Below, in pieces: positions 17,084-25,181 of a stretch of DNA of 52,915 nt; the stretch's first letter is position 1; every line of letters starts with the position of its first letter. The notes below the pieces were generated by a model, which was not told where the DNA came from, searched no databases, and worked only from the letters and a program-made list of their open reading frames with translations. This DNA comes from Spirochaetae bacterium HGW-Spirochaetae-2 (GTDB taxonomy: Bacteria; Spirochaetota; Spirochaetia; Sphaerochaetales; Sphaerochaetaceae): positions 1 to 52,915 of the forward strand of contig PGXW01000032.1 of the NCBI GenBank assembly GCA_002839355.1, given 5' to 3'. Position numbers and translations under genes: made by a program.

Positions 17084-17533
17084 GTAGGTGTCGACCCATT
17101 GCAACTGCTCGATCTCCATACCGTTCTCCCTATACAAGGCCAGGGCAGATGTATTACCAGGATGTGTGACCAAAGCCAGGTAGACACATCCGTTCTCCTT
17201 GGCCCACCCTTTGATGAAATCCAACAGCAACGAACCGAGTCCAGTCTTTCGGAAAGCCGTAGCCACGAACAGTTCATTGAGCCAGAAGTAATCGCCCCCG
17301 CATTCGAGCCCGCTGCAGATATTGCCGAAAGCAAAGGCCTGCACATGCATGTCCACCCCATATCCGACGAACAGCACTGCCCGGCTTCCAGGACGCAATG
17401 CATGCGCCAATACAGCCTGGGCCTCGTCCTGGGCATGGGAGTACCCGATAAAATGCAATTGTTCGACCACCAATGAAACCAATCCGGTAAGATCGGCGAC
17501 TTCGTCCAGGCTGCGAAACACCACGACACGCAT
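17078..17533 (-). CDS. GNAT acetyltransferase
   Basis: A 151-aa single-domain GNAT. The CoA-binding segment is LNELFVATAFRKTGLGSLLLDFIKGWA (loop RKTGLGS), followed by YLALVTHPGNTSALALYRENGME, the standard motif-B arrangement. The start at 17533 has AGGAGG six bases upstream; the longer frame upstream lacks support. Its stop overlaps the end of the convergent ATP-grasp gene by six bases, and it is divergent from the FemAB-like gene across a 122-bp shared promoter region. The substrate is unknown. Confidence 0.82.
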   Translation of the reverse strand: MRVVVFRSLDEVADLTGLVSLVVEQLHFIGYSHAQDEAQAVLAHALRPGSRAVLFVGYGVDMHVQAFAFGNICSGLECGGDYFWLNELFVATAFRKTGLGSLLLDFIKGWAKENGCVYLALVTHPGNTSALALYRENGMEIEQLQWVDTYL

Positions 17534-17655
17534 CGATTGCCTCCTGTACACATCATAGCGTGACGAAGCGGTGTTGGTGAATAGCAGCGGGTGGAAACTA
17601 TCGGCAACCCGTGGTACCATGCCGGTATACCGACAATTCGGACATGGAGAATGTG

Positions 17656-18786
17656 ATGGACATCCATATCCAGCCCAAAAGTACCTCCGGGCTGTACGAA
17701 ACCCCCTTGCTGCACCAAAGTTCCTTCTGGTCCACAGTCAAGAGCGAGCAGGGAATCCCCTCGAAAGCCTACGACATACGGGTACGTGCCAACGATATAG
17801 GGGTGATTGGCGGCGACACGTATATCCAGGACGACGTACTGGTCCTGTTCCAACAGGTAGCCAAGGACCAGACGATCGGATACGTGCCCTACGGACCGGC
17901 CATACGACCAGACGACGAGCATATCGGAAACTTCCTCGAGGAGCTTTCCGAATCGTTGCGCACCTGCCTGCCGGAAAGTTGCATGTTCCTGCGTTACGAC
18001 CTGCCTTGGGAGTCGCCATGGGCCCACGATAGCGATGTGTTCGACGACACCGGGCAATGGCTGGGTCCCCCCGAACCCGACTTGCAGGAACTGCGGTTCA
18101 ACTGGGGAACGAACATGCGGAACCTGCATAAGGCAAAGACAGACATCCTGCCCTCCGACACCATGCTTATCCATCTGACTCCCGATGAAGAAGCCATACT
18201 GGAACAGATGAAACCGAAGACCCGCTACAACATTCGCCTCGCGCAACGACATGGGGTCACTGTCAGGGCAGGATCGTTTAGCGACATGGATATCTTCTAC
18301 GACCTGTATGCCCAGACCTGTCGCCGCAATGGCATCACACTCCACCAGCGGACTTTCTTCGATGCCATGTTCGCCTCGCACGACCGACCCGAAGCCCTGG
18401 ACATCTCCACCGATTTCGATCTGCTGGTCGCCGAAGACGACACCGTTCCCCTCGCTGCCCTCTTTGTAGTCTACTCAAGCACCCAGGCCACCTACCTGTT
18501 CGGCGCGTCGTCCTCCCAGAGACGCAATCTCATGGGAACCTATGCGTTGCAATGGGAGGCGATCCGGCGGGCGAAAAGGCGCGGTTGCACCCTCTACGAT
18601 CTATTCGGAACCGCACCCAACGGGGATCCTTCCCACCCGATGCATGGATTGTACCGGTTCAAGACGGGCTTCGGAGGTGACGAATTCCATCGCATGGGAT
18701 GTTGGGATTACCCGTTCAAACAAAAACCATATGACCGCTTCATGGCCCAGGAAATGGTCGCGCAGGGGTATCACCTTTCCAGGTGA
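17656..18786 (+). CDS. FemAB-family aminoacyl/peptidyl transferase
   Basis: A 376-aa protein of the FemAB/FemX (lipid II peptide-bridge) family, built of two GNAT-like halves. Characteristic pieces are LLHQSSFWSTVKSEQG near the start, YVPYGPAIRP, LRYDLPWESPW, LTPDEEAILEQMKPKTRYNIRLAQRHGV (about 175-202), FYDLYAQTCRRNGITLH, and the C-terminal YLFGASSSQRRNLMGTYALQWEAIRRAKRRGC and YRFKTGFGGDEF. Members use aminoacyl-tRNA to add amino acids to peptidoglycan precursors. GGAG six bases upstream fixes the ATG at 17656. It may continue into the RND operon, which begins 95 bases downstream. Confidence 0.87.
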   Translation: MDIHIQPKSTSGLYETPLLHQSSFWSTVKSEQGIPSKAYDIRVRANDIGVIGGDTYIQDDVLVLFQQVAKDQTIGYVPYGPAIRPDDEHIGNFLEELSESLRTCLPESCMFLRYDLPWESPWAHDSDVFDDTGQWLGPPEPDLQELRFNWGTNMRNLHKAKTDILPSDTMLIHLTPDEEAILEQMKPKTRYNIRLAQRHGVTVRAGSFSDMDIFYDLYAQTCRRNGITLHQRTFFDAMFASHDRPEALDISTDFDLLVAEDDTVPLAALFVVYSSTQATYLFGASSSQRRNLMGTYALQWEAIRRAKRRGCTLYDLFGTAPNGDPSHPMHGLYRFKTGFGGDEFHRMGCWDYPFKQKPYDRFMAQEMVAQGYHLSR

Positions 18787-18881
18787 GGGTCCGAATGCCC
18801 CGACAACGGTAGACGAATCGCCTCTATCGGCGATATCGGAATCTCCCCGTGTGCCCCATACTTCTTCATGGAGAACAAACC

Positions 18882-21401
18882 ATGGAGAAAACAACACGAA
18901 GGGACCTGACGATAATTCTCGGGGCAATACTGCTCGCACTACTGTCATTGACACTGCTCGGCAACTTGACCATTGACAGCTCGACCGATGCCTTCATGCC
19001 GACCAGCTCCCCGGTGATAGCGGTCAATAGGGAAATCGAACGCCAATTCGGATCGATGGATGCGCTCGTACTCGGTGTTTCGGTTCCAGACGGTTCGATC
19101 CTGAATACGAACTCGCTGGAACTCATCGATCTGCTGACACAACGGATCGCACTACTCGACTCGATCGATACGGTAACCAGCATCACCAACACCGACCACA
19201 TGCAAGCGGGAACCCACGGATTCGAGGCGGTTCCACTTTTTGCGGGAACATCGCCACTACAGCTCGACGAGCTGACGTCGCGTCTGGCCGAATGGCCCGA
19301 GATATACGACGGCAACCTGGTCTCAGCCGACCGGAGTATGGCGGCGATCATCATCCAGACAACAACCGGCACCGGACAAGACGAGTTGGGCAGCCTGTTG
19401 GACCAACTCGGCGAATTAGTCGACACGGTGGGGCATGACCAGGAAAGCTTCTCGATCATAGGTCTTCCGGTGGTCAAGCAACAAATCAACCGAAGTCTCA
19501 TGAGCGACATGTCGATCCTTGTCCCGATTGTCGGACTGCTGATAATCCTGGTACTGTTCTTTTCCTTCCGCAGGGTGGCGGGAATCTTCCTTCCCCTGGT
19601 GGGACTGGTACTTTCGGCTGCGACAACCATCGGAATCATGGCAGTGCTCGACATCACCTTCACCATGGCGACCATGCTGGTCCCGGTGTTGCTTTTGATT
19701 GTCGGCAGTGCCTACGCAATCCATGTCATGAGCCACTTCTATGAGGAGGTAGCCCTGCTGAACAGGAATCTGGGTCCCTCCGAGACACGCATAATCATAG
19801 GGGAGGTCCTCCACCGCAACCGGCTCCCGATCATCATGGCGGGAGCGACTACAGCCGCAGGGTTCATCGCACAATTCACCAGTCCCCTCGCTCCGTTCAG
19901 GACCTTCGGTCTGCTCAGTGCGATCGGAGTGGTCCTGTCCCAACTCTCATCACTCTATCTTCTGCCTGCCATGTTGCGTATTACCTATCGGAAAGGAATC
20001 GATCCGATCAAGTTGCATACCCAACGGGAAATGGAGCGCGAATTCAAGGGACATTCGATCCTTGGGCTTTTGGAACGGATCGCCACAAAGGGGGGGATAC
20101 CCCTGACCGTCATCTCCCTCGTTCTGGTGGGAGCCACCATCGTCTCGATTCCGACCATCAAGACAGGGACGAACATGCTCGACTTCTTCCAACCAAAGAG
20201 CGCCGTGGTACGGGATACCAAGAAGTTCAATGAAACCATGGGTGGCAGCGGAATCCTCACGGTCATGGTCGATGGCAAGAAAGCCTCGTCGATATTGGAT
20301 CCCAGCTTCCTACGGACCCTCGATATCTTCGCGAATACCATGGAAGCGACCGATGGTGTCGGAAAGGTCCAGACGATCACCCCCTATATCAAGCGGATGA
20401 ACCTCCTTATGAACCAGGACAGCATCCCCTATGCCCTTCCGTTGCAAGAGCAGACCGATTTCGATTTCTTCAGCGGGACCTTCGGTGTGACCGGGGATGC
20501 AAAACCGGAGTTGTTACCCGATACGGCCGATGTTGCCGCTGCATGGGATGCCGGAACGTACGATGAGATACCGACCGAACCAGCCAAGTACGGACTGGAG
20601 ACCACCAGCGACTTACAGAATCTCATATCGCAGTATCTTTTGCTCTATTCGGGCAACCTGGGGTCGTTTATCAACGACACCTTGGAACCGAACGCGACAC
20701 TGGTGACGATCCAGTTGCAGAAATCCGACACGACGACCCTGCGTGAGGTGCATTCCGCCGTCACGGCCTTCTGGGATGCCAATGTGCCTGAAGGATGGGA
20801 TTACGCCCTCGGTGGTGGCGAGGCTATCAGCCTGGCGTTGACCGACCTCATCACCCGCTCCCAGATCTATTCGCTGGCGGGAGCCCTCCTTATTGTATGG
20901 CTATTGGTGAGTATCATCTTCCGTTCACCACTTGCCGGGTTGATCGCCTTGATACCCGTGGCATTCGCCCTCATGGGAATCTTTATCTTCATGGCGTTGT
21001 TGGGTATCAATCTCGATGTTATCACCAGCTTGTTGGCCGCCTTGGCTATCGGTATCGGAGTCGACTATGCGATCCATTTCCTCTCCGCATGCAGACGCCT
21101 TTCCTGTTCCACCGGACCGAACAAGGGACTGGGAGTAGTCATGCGCACCACCGGACGTGCGATCGTGATCAACGCCGCATCGGTCACCATCGGTTTCTCG
21201 GGGTTGTTGTTCAGCCGCTTCATTCCCATTCAACAGATGGGTATCCTGTTTTGTGTATCGATGGTCTTCGCAGGGCTATCGAGCTTGACGGTACTGCCGA
21301 TGGTCCTCAACCGTTGGCAACCGAAATTCCTACTCGAGCGTTCCGCTCCTGCACTGCAGGTGGAACCGGACGATCTACCTGAAAGGAGAATCTCACCATG
21401 A
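18882..21401 (+). CDS. RND/MMPL-family transporter
   Basis: An 839-aa inner-membrane exporter with the classic duplicated layout: TM1 (LTIILGAILLALLSLTLLG), a periplasmic loop to about 205, a membrane bundle to about 390 (including VGSAYAIHVMSHFYEE), TM7 near 405-425, a second periplasmic loop to about 660 and the final bundle. LAIGIGVDYAIHFLSACRR carries the G-x-DY-x-x-H of the MMPL/HpnN branch, in which the Asp couples proton flow. These transporters move lipids or hydrophobic molecules. The start has GGAG nine bases upstream. The stop overlaps the next gene by ATGA, so the LolA-like protein is translationally coupled and probably a working partner. Confidence 0.92.
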   Translation: MEKTTRRDLTIILGAILLALLSLTLLGNLTIDSSTDAFMPTSSPVIAVNREIERQFGSMDALVLGVSVPDGSILNTNSLELIDLLTQRIALLDSIDTVTSITNTDHMQAGTHGFEAVPLFAGTSPLQLDELTSRLAEWPEIYDGNLVSADRSMAAIIIQTTTGTGQDELGSLLDQLGELVDTVGHDQESFSIIGLPVVKQQINRSLMSDMSILVPIVGLLIILVLFFSFRRVAGIFLPLVGLVLSAATTIGIMAVLDITFTMATMLVPVLLLIVGSAYAIHVMSHFYEEVALLNRNLGPSETRIIIGEVLHRNRLPIIMAGATTAAGFIAQFTSPLAPFRTFGLLSAIGVVLSQLSSLYLLPAMLRITYRKGIDPIKLHTQREMEREFKGHSILGLLERIATKGGIPLTVISLVLVGATIVSIPTIKTGTNMLDFFQPKSAVVRDTKKFNETMGGSGILTVMVDGKKASSILDPSFLRTLDIFANTMEATDGVGKVQTITPYIKRMNLLMNQDSIPYALPLQEQTDFDFFSGTFGVTGDAKPELLPDTADVAAAWDAGTYDEIPTEPAKYGLETTSDLQNLISQYLLLYSGNLGSFINDTLEPNATLVTIQLQKSDTTTLREVHSAVTAFWDANVPEGWDYALGGGEAISLALTDLITRSQIYSLAGALLIVWLLVSIIFRSPLAGLIALIPVAFALMGIFIFMALLGINLDVITSLLAALAIGIGVDYAIHFLSACRRLSCSTGPNKGLGVVMRTTGRAIVINAASVTIGFSGLLFSRFIPIQQMGILFCVSMVFAGLSSLTVLPMVLNRWQPKFLLERSAPALQVEPDDLPERRISP

Positions 21402-22186
21402 AAAAGACAAGCCATGCATTAGGCATCACCCTCATCCTTATCCTCCTGCTCCCGTGGTTGCTTGCGGCCGAGGAAACGGGAAATTCGATCATGCAAAAAG
21501 TCATGGATACCCAGGCAGCGACAAGTTCCGCCATGGATATCCGCTTGACGCTGATCGATTCGAACGGCGAGGCCCGCGAGCGCCGTATACAGACACTTTC
21601 CATCACCGAGAATGGTCTGACCAACACGATCACGGTGTTCCTCTCGCCGGCCAGCGTAAAGAACACCCGGTTCCTGACACGTGAACGGTCCGACGGTAAC
21701 GACGACCAATGGATATACCTTCCGGCTTTGGGGAGGGTCAAGCGGATTGCGGCGAGTGAGGGCAACGGGTCCTTCATGGGAAGCGATTTCACTTACGCCG
21801 ACATGGCTTCGACCACCTACGATACGCAAGAAGCCGACCATACGTTGTCGGGTGATGCGGTACTGCTGGACAGGCAAGCCTATATCGTGCAATCCGTTCC
21901 CCGCATCGTATCGCCGTATGTGAAGACCATCACCTGGGTCGACAAGGAGTCCTTCCTTCCCCTTCGGGTCGAATTCTACGACAAGGATACAGCGGATCCA
22001 AGCAAGGTGCTTACGACCGAGGAGGTCGCGCTTGTCGACGGACGATGGCTTACCCGCAGCATCACCATGAGGACGTTGGCCAACAACCACAGCACCAGGA
22101 TAGAGATACTGCAAGCCAAATACGACATTCCCATGAACAGCGGGTATTTCACCACGACGTTCCTGGAAACCGGGAGGACACAGTGA
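21398..22186 (+). CDS. Periplasmic LolA-like (outer-membrane lipoprotein-sorting) protein
   Basis: A 262-aa exported protein: a signal peptide of about 25 residues (LGITLILILLLPWLLAAEE) and then a LolA/LolB-fold domain. The family marker DQWIYLPALGRVKRIAASEG, followed by SFMGSDFTYADM, is clear. Relatives carry lipids or lipoproteins through the periplasm, and many are encoded next to RND/MMPL pumps. It overlaps the RND stop by 4 nt and itself overlaps the barrel gene by GTGA, an arrangement that points to a three-part envelope machine. The substrate is not deducible from the sequence. Confidence 0.9.
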   Translation: MKKTSHALGITLILILLLPWLLAAEETGNSIMQKVMDTQAATSSAMDIRLTLIDSNGEARERRIQTLSITENGLTNTITVFLSPASVKNTRFLTRERSDGNDDQWIYLPALGRVKRIAASEGNGSFMGSDFTYADMASTTYDTQEADHTLSGDAVLLDRQAYIVQSVPRIVSPYVKTITWVDKESFLPLRVEFYDKDTADPSKVLTTEEVALVDGRWLTRSITMRTLANNHSTRIEILQAKYDIPMNSGYFTTTFLETGRTQ

Positions 22187-23583
22187 AAAGACATTCTTTG
22201 CGCTCGCATCGGTGGGAAACGAAAGGTTTTGTGTCGATTCTGTTGGTCTTGCTGTTGGCAAGCCTCCCTCTTTCGGCATTCGATGGGTTCACCGATATCT
22301 TCGGTCCTGCAGATGAAGTCGCTGCCACCGGGGTTTCCCCGCAAACACCATTCGCTCCATCCTTCGGTATCAACGGTACTGTCGGGTTCTCCATCGAAGG
22401 TATGCGGGCGTTGGATGATTCGCGGGAAATCGAGACCGCGGTTGGCGGTGGCCTGGAAATCGATTTGTCCTGGAGAGGGTCGATTGTCGATGCACAGGCC
22501 AAGCTGGCCTTGCAGCCCACCATCGACACCCCACTGCAGTGGGTCGATATCTTCAAGGGACTATCGGTCACCTCCTATTTCGAAGGAGGCCGTATCGAAG
22601 CCGGCCTATTGAAGAAGGAGTGGGGTTCTGGGGATGCCGTCCATGTCGTCGATGTTCTCAATGCTCCCGACTACCGCAACGGCATAGTGGACGACGCCTT
22701 GGCCATGAAGGTGGCCGAACCGATGGTTCTCACCACGGCAACTTGGAAAGATGCGGCCTTGGAGGTTGTATACAAACCCATGTTGGTTCCCATGCTTACT
22801 GCCGAGGATCCCGAGCACCGCTGGTCCATGTTGACCGATGCTCAGGCAGAACTCTTCTCGGTTGCGACCGTGAACCAGGTCACAGCTGCCGAACTGTCGA
22901 GATTCACCAACGGGCAATACGGAGCCCGTCTGGTCGGCACCTTCGGACCGGCTGACCTGGGTCTTATCTACTACAATGGATTCTACACGCAGCCGGCTTA
23001 CGATTTGCGGGCATATTACACCAGCGGTGGTGCCATAGATATCGGATTCACCAGGGCACAATTGTTCGCCACCGAAGCAACCGTTGTCACCGGTGCGTTC
23101 ACGTTCATGTTCGAGGGAGGATTTTGGCTCAGCGAGGATGCCTCGGCATCGGAGACGGAAACGTACAACAGCAAATGGGTATACCTGGGGGCAGTGGGCA
23201 TGCTTATTCCGGGAACCGGCGCGTATGCGAGTGTGACATACCATGGCCAGTATATCCTTGGCTTCGATGAAACGAATCCCATCGATGTGGATACTATCCA
23301 AGCCAACCAGTCCTCGGACGGCAAGGCATATATGAATACCCTGACAGCGGCGGTGGACATCCCGCTCGCCCGGGAGAAGGTTACCGTCCGGTTGGCCGGA
23401 ACCTACCAGATCGAGACAAAGGGCTATGCATTGCTGCCTTCAGTCTCATGGAGTATTTCCGATGATCTGGTGCTCAAGGTTGCAGGAAGACTCTTCGGTG
23501 CAGTCGGCGACGCCCCGGACAGCCTGTTCAAGACATGGGCAGCAAACGATTCGCTCGCGGTAGGTATTGCCTACCTGTTCTGA
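22183..23583 (+). CDS. Outer-membrane beta-barrel protein of the RND operon
   Basis: A 466-aa exported protein starting at GTG 22183, which overlaps the previous stop (GTGA) and has GGAGG just upstream. The signal peptide is around FVSILLVLLLASLPLSA. The rest alternates polar and aromatic residues in barrel-like strands with Gly turns, and the last residue is Phe (GIAYLF), the usual signal for BAM insertion. The strand content and the operon resemble DUF1302-type barrels found with RND and LolA-like proteins in proteobacteria. The likely role is an outer-membrane end point for the transported lipid. The barrel call is good; the family name is tentative. Confidence 0.8.
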   Translation: MKRHSLRSHRWETKGFVSILLVLLLASLPLSAFDGFTDIFGPADEVAATGVSPQTPFAPSFGINGTVGFSIEGMRALDDSREIETAVGGGLEIDLSWRGSIVDAQAKLALQPTIDTPLQWVDIFKGLSVTSYFEGGRIEAGLLKKEWGSGDAVHVVDVLNAPDYRNGIVDDALAMKVAEPMVLTTATWKDAALEVVYKPMLVPMLTAEDPEHRWSMLTDAQAELFSVATVNQVTAAELSRFTNGQYGARLVGTFGPADLGLIYYNGFYTQPAYDLRAYYTSGGAIDIGFTRAQLFATEATVVTGAFTFMFEGGFWLSEDASASETETYNSKWVYLGAVGMLIPGTGAYASVTYHGQYILGFDETNPIDVDTIQANQSSDGKAYMNTLTAAVDIPLAREKVTVRLAGTYQIETKGYALLPSVSWSISDDLVLKVAGRLFGAVGDAPDSLFKTWAANDSLAVGIAYLF

Positions 23584-23605
23584 CAACCCCAAGGGAGGAT
23601 TTCCC

Positions 23606-24127
23606 ATGTGCCGATGCACACCAATTATCGTTATGGTCGCATTCGCCTCACTGATTGTCCCCTTGTCGGCAACTATTTCCGACGATGTGCTCGGTTTTTG
23701 GAAAAGTACCGATGCGAAGCAGGGTTTCACCACCTCGGTCATCGCCGTTTATTGCTACGGGGAAAACCTGTACGGTCGGGTTGTCGTCAGTTACGACGAA
23801 AGAACGGGCGCATTGCTTGAAACCATGTACCATCCCCTGCAACGGGTGGAAAAACTAACTTCCAAACCGAAATTGCTTGCTATAGACATCTTTTGGAACA
23901 TGAAGAGCGATAACGGGAAATGGCGTGGAGGCAAGGTACTCGATCCCCGCTCGGGACATGTGTACGCCAGTGAATGCTGGGTGCGCAACGGACTGCTTGT
24001 CCTACGGGGCAAGATCGGGCCGTTCGGCATGAACTCCATATTCTACCCTGTGGTGGATTCCGATTTCCCCACCGGTTTCGTCCGACCGGAGCTGACCAGT
24101 CTGGTCCCCTCGATTCCCCAGATCTGA
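23606..24127 (+). CDS. DUF2147 exported protein
   Basis: A 173-aa protein with a signal peptide (IIVMVAFASLIVPLSA) and a DUF2147 domain: GFWKSTDAKQGFTTSVIAVY, the LYGRVVVSYD strand, KWRGGKVLDPRSGHVYASECWV and LLVLRGKIGPFG. DUF2147 proteins are small periplasmic beta proteins of unknown function. GGAGG seven bases upstream supports the ATG at 23606. The gap to the barrel gene is 22 bases, so it belongs to the same operon and may assist the lipid module. Confidence 0.85.
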   Translation: MCRCTPIIVMVAFASLIVPLSATISDDVLGFWKSTDAKQGFTTSVIAVYCYGENLYGRVVVSYDERTGALLETMYHPLQRVEKLTSKPKLLAIDIFWNMKSDNGKWRGGKVLDPRSGHVYASECWVRNGLLVLRGKIGPFGMNSIFYPVVDSDFPTGFVRPELTSLVPSIPQI

Positions 24128-24227
24128 CCGTCCCCCGACCGCACCCGGGAACTCCCACCGACGGACATGACCGTAAGGCGGAATTGTGATAGACTGGATG
24201 CAGTCGGATTGGGAAGGAGAAGGGACT

Positions 24228-25181
24228 GTGTTCATCATTGGAGACCTGTTGCTTTTCGCCACAACGGCACTCGTGCTTTCCATCACGTGCCTTTGCATCC
24301 TGTTGCATGTCAGAGCCCGCGACGCCTACACCCTGGAATTCCTGGTTGTCCTTGTCCCGTTGTGCCTGCAAGTCTGCCTCTCCATGTTCATGACATACCT
24401 CCATCGTGTGTTCCCACCGGAACAACTGGTCGGGAACGCATACGAGACCTTTTGCCTATGGGCTACCTTGATATCCATCCTGTTGACCTCGACTCTGCTC
24501 TATACCATGAGCCGCTATTTGATCGGATTGTTGCCGATCACTACAGGACAGAAGAAACTCGGATACAGGTTGGCTATGGCGATTGTCACCATCTTCCTGA
24601 TCCTCAGCCTCTTCTTCATCATCTCCAATAGCGACGGCAACTGGGTCCTGGCGATGAACCTCACCTTCGACTACCATTTCTTCAGCGGGAGCATGCTCAT
24701 GGTTGCCCATGGAATCACCTCGCTGTGGTACAGGAAGCAGGCGTCGGGACGCGAGCAGGAAAGCCTGCTTACCGGAATCAGCGCCACATTCCTCCCCCTG
24801 ATCGTTACGTTTCCCCTCGACCTCATCTTCTTCAGGGCCCACACGTTCAAGATCGCATACCTGAGTTTTTCGGTCTTTGTCGTATACATCTATCTGTTCA
24901 TAAGCCGCCGGTACTTCCAGGACTACGAAATTCCCTGCCCGCAGGAGAGTATCCCACATGCATTTCTGACCCAGCAGGGCATTTCCTCACGGGAAGAGGA
25001 GATTATAGAACTGCTGGTGCTGGGAAGGACGAATAGGGAGATAGCGGAGAAACTGTTCATCTCGAACAACACGGTGAAGACGCATATAAAGAACGTCTAT
25101 GGAAAACTCGACGTATCGAACCGGGTCCAGTTGTTCTCGTTGCTACGAGGAAAGACTCGGCACAATTCACGCCAATCGTGA
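24228..25181 (+). CDS. Membrane-anchored LuxR-type regulator
   Basis: A 317-aa protein. The first 235 residues are largely membrane (about seven hydrophobic helices, for example LLLFATTALVLSITCLCILL, FLVVLVPLCLQVCLSMFM, IVTIFLILSLFFIISN). The C-terminus (about 250-310) is a LuxR/NarL helix-turn-helix: ISSREEEIIELLVLG, NREIAEKLFISNNTVKTHIKNVYGKLDV. It probably senses a membrane signal and controls the RND operon it ends. A GTG at 24228 is preferred because AAGGAG lies eight bases upstream. Its stop runs 15 bases into the convergent sbcC. Confidence 0.88.
   Translation: MFIIGDLLLFATTALVLSITCLCILLHVRARDAYTLEFLVVLVPLCLQVCLSMFMTYLHRVFPPEQLVGNAYETFCLWATLISILLTSTLLYTMSRYLIGLLPITTGQKKLGYRLAMAIVTIFLILSLFFIISNSDGNWVLAMNLTFDYHFFSGSMLMVAHGITSLWYRKQASGREQESLLTGISATFLPLIVTFPLDLIFFRAHTFKIAYLSFSVFVVYIYLFISRRYFQDYEIPCPQESIPHAFLTQQGISSREEEIIELLVLGRTNREIAEKLFISNNTVKTHIKNVYGKLDVSNRVQLFSLLRGKTRHNSRQS

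Noticed and set aside
16990-18381. Long minus-strand open frame of 463 codons
   Set aside because: It lies opposite the GNAT and FemAB-like genes, both with family motifs and ribosome sites, and its translation has no recognisable domain.
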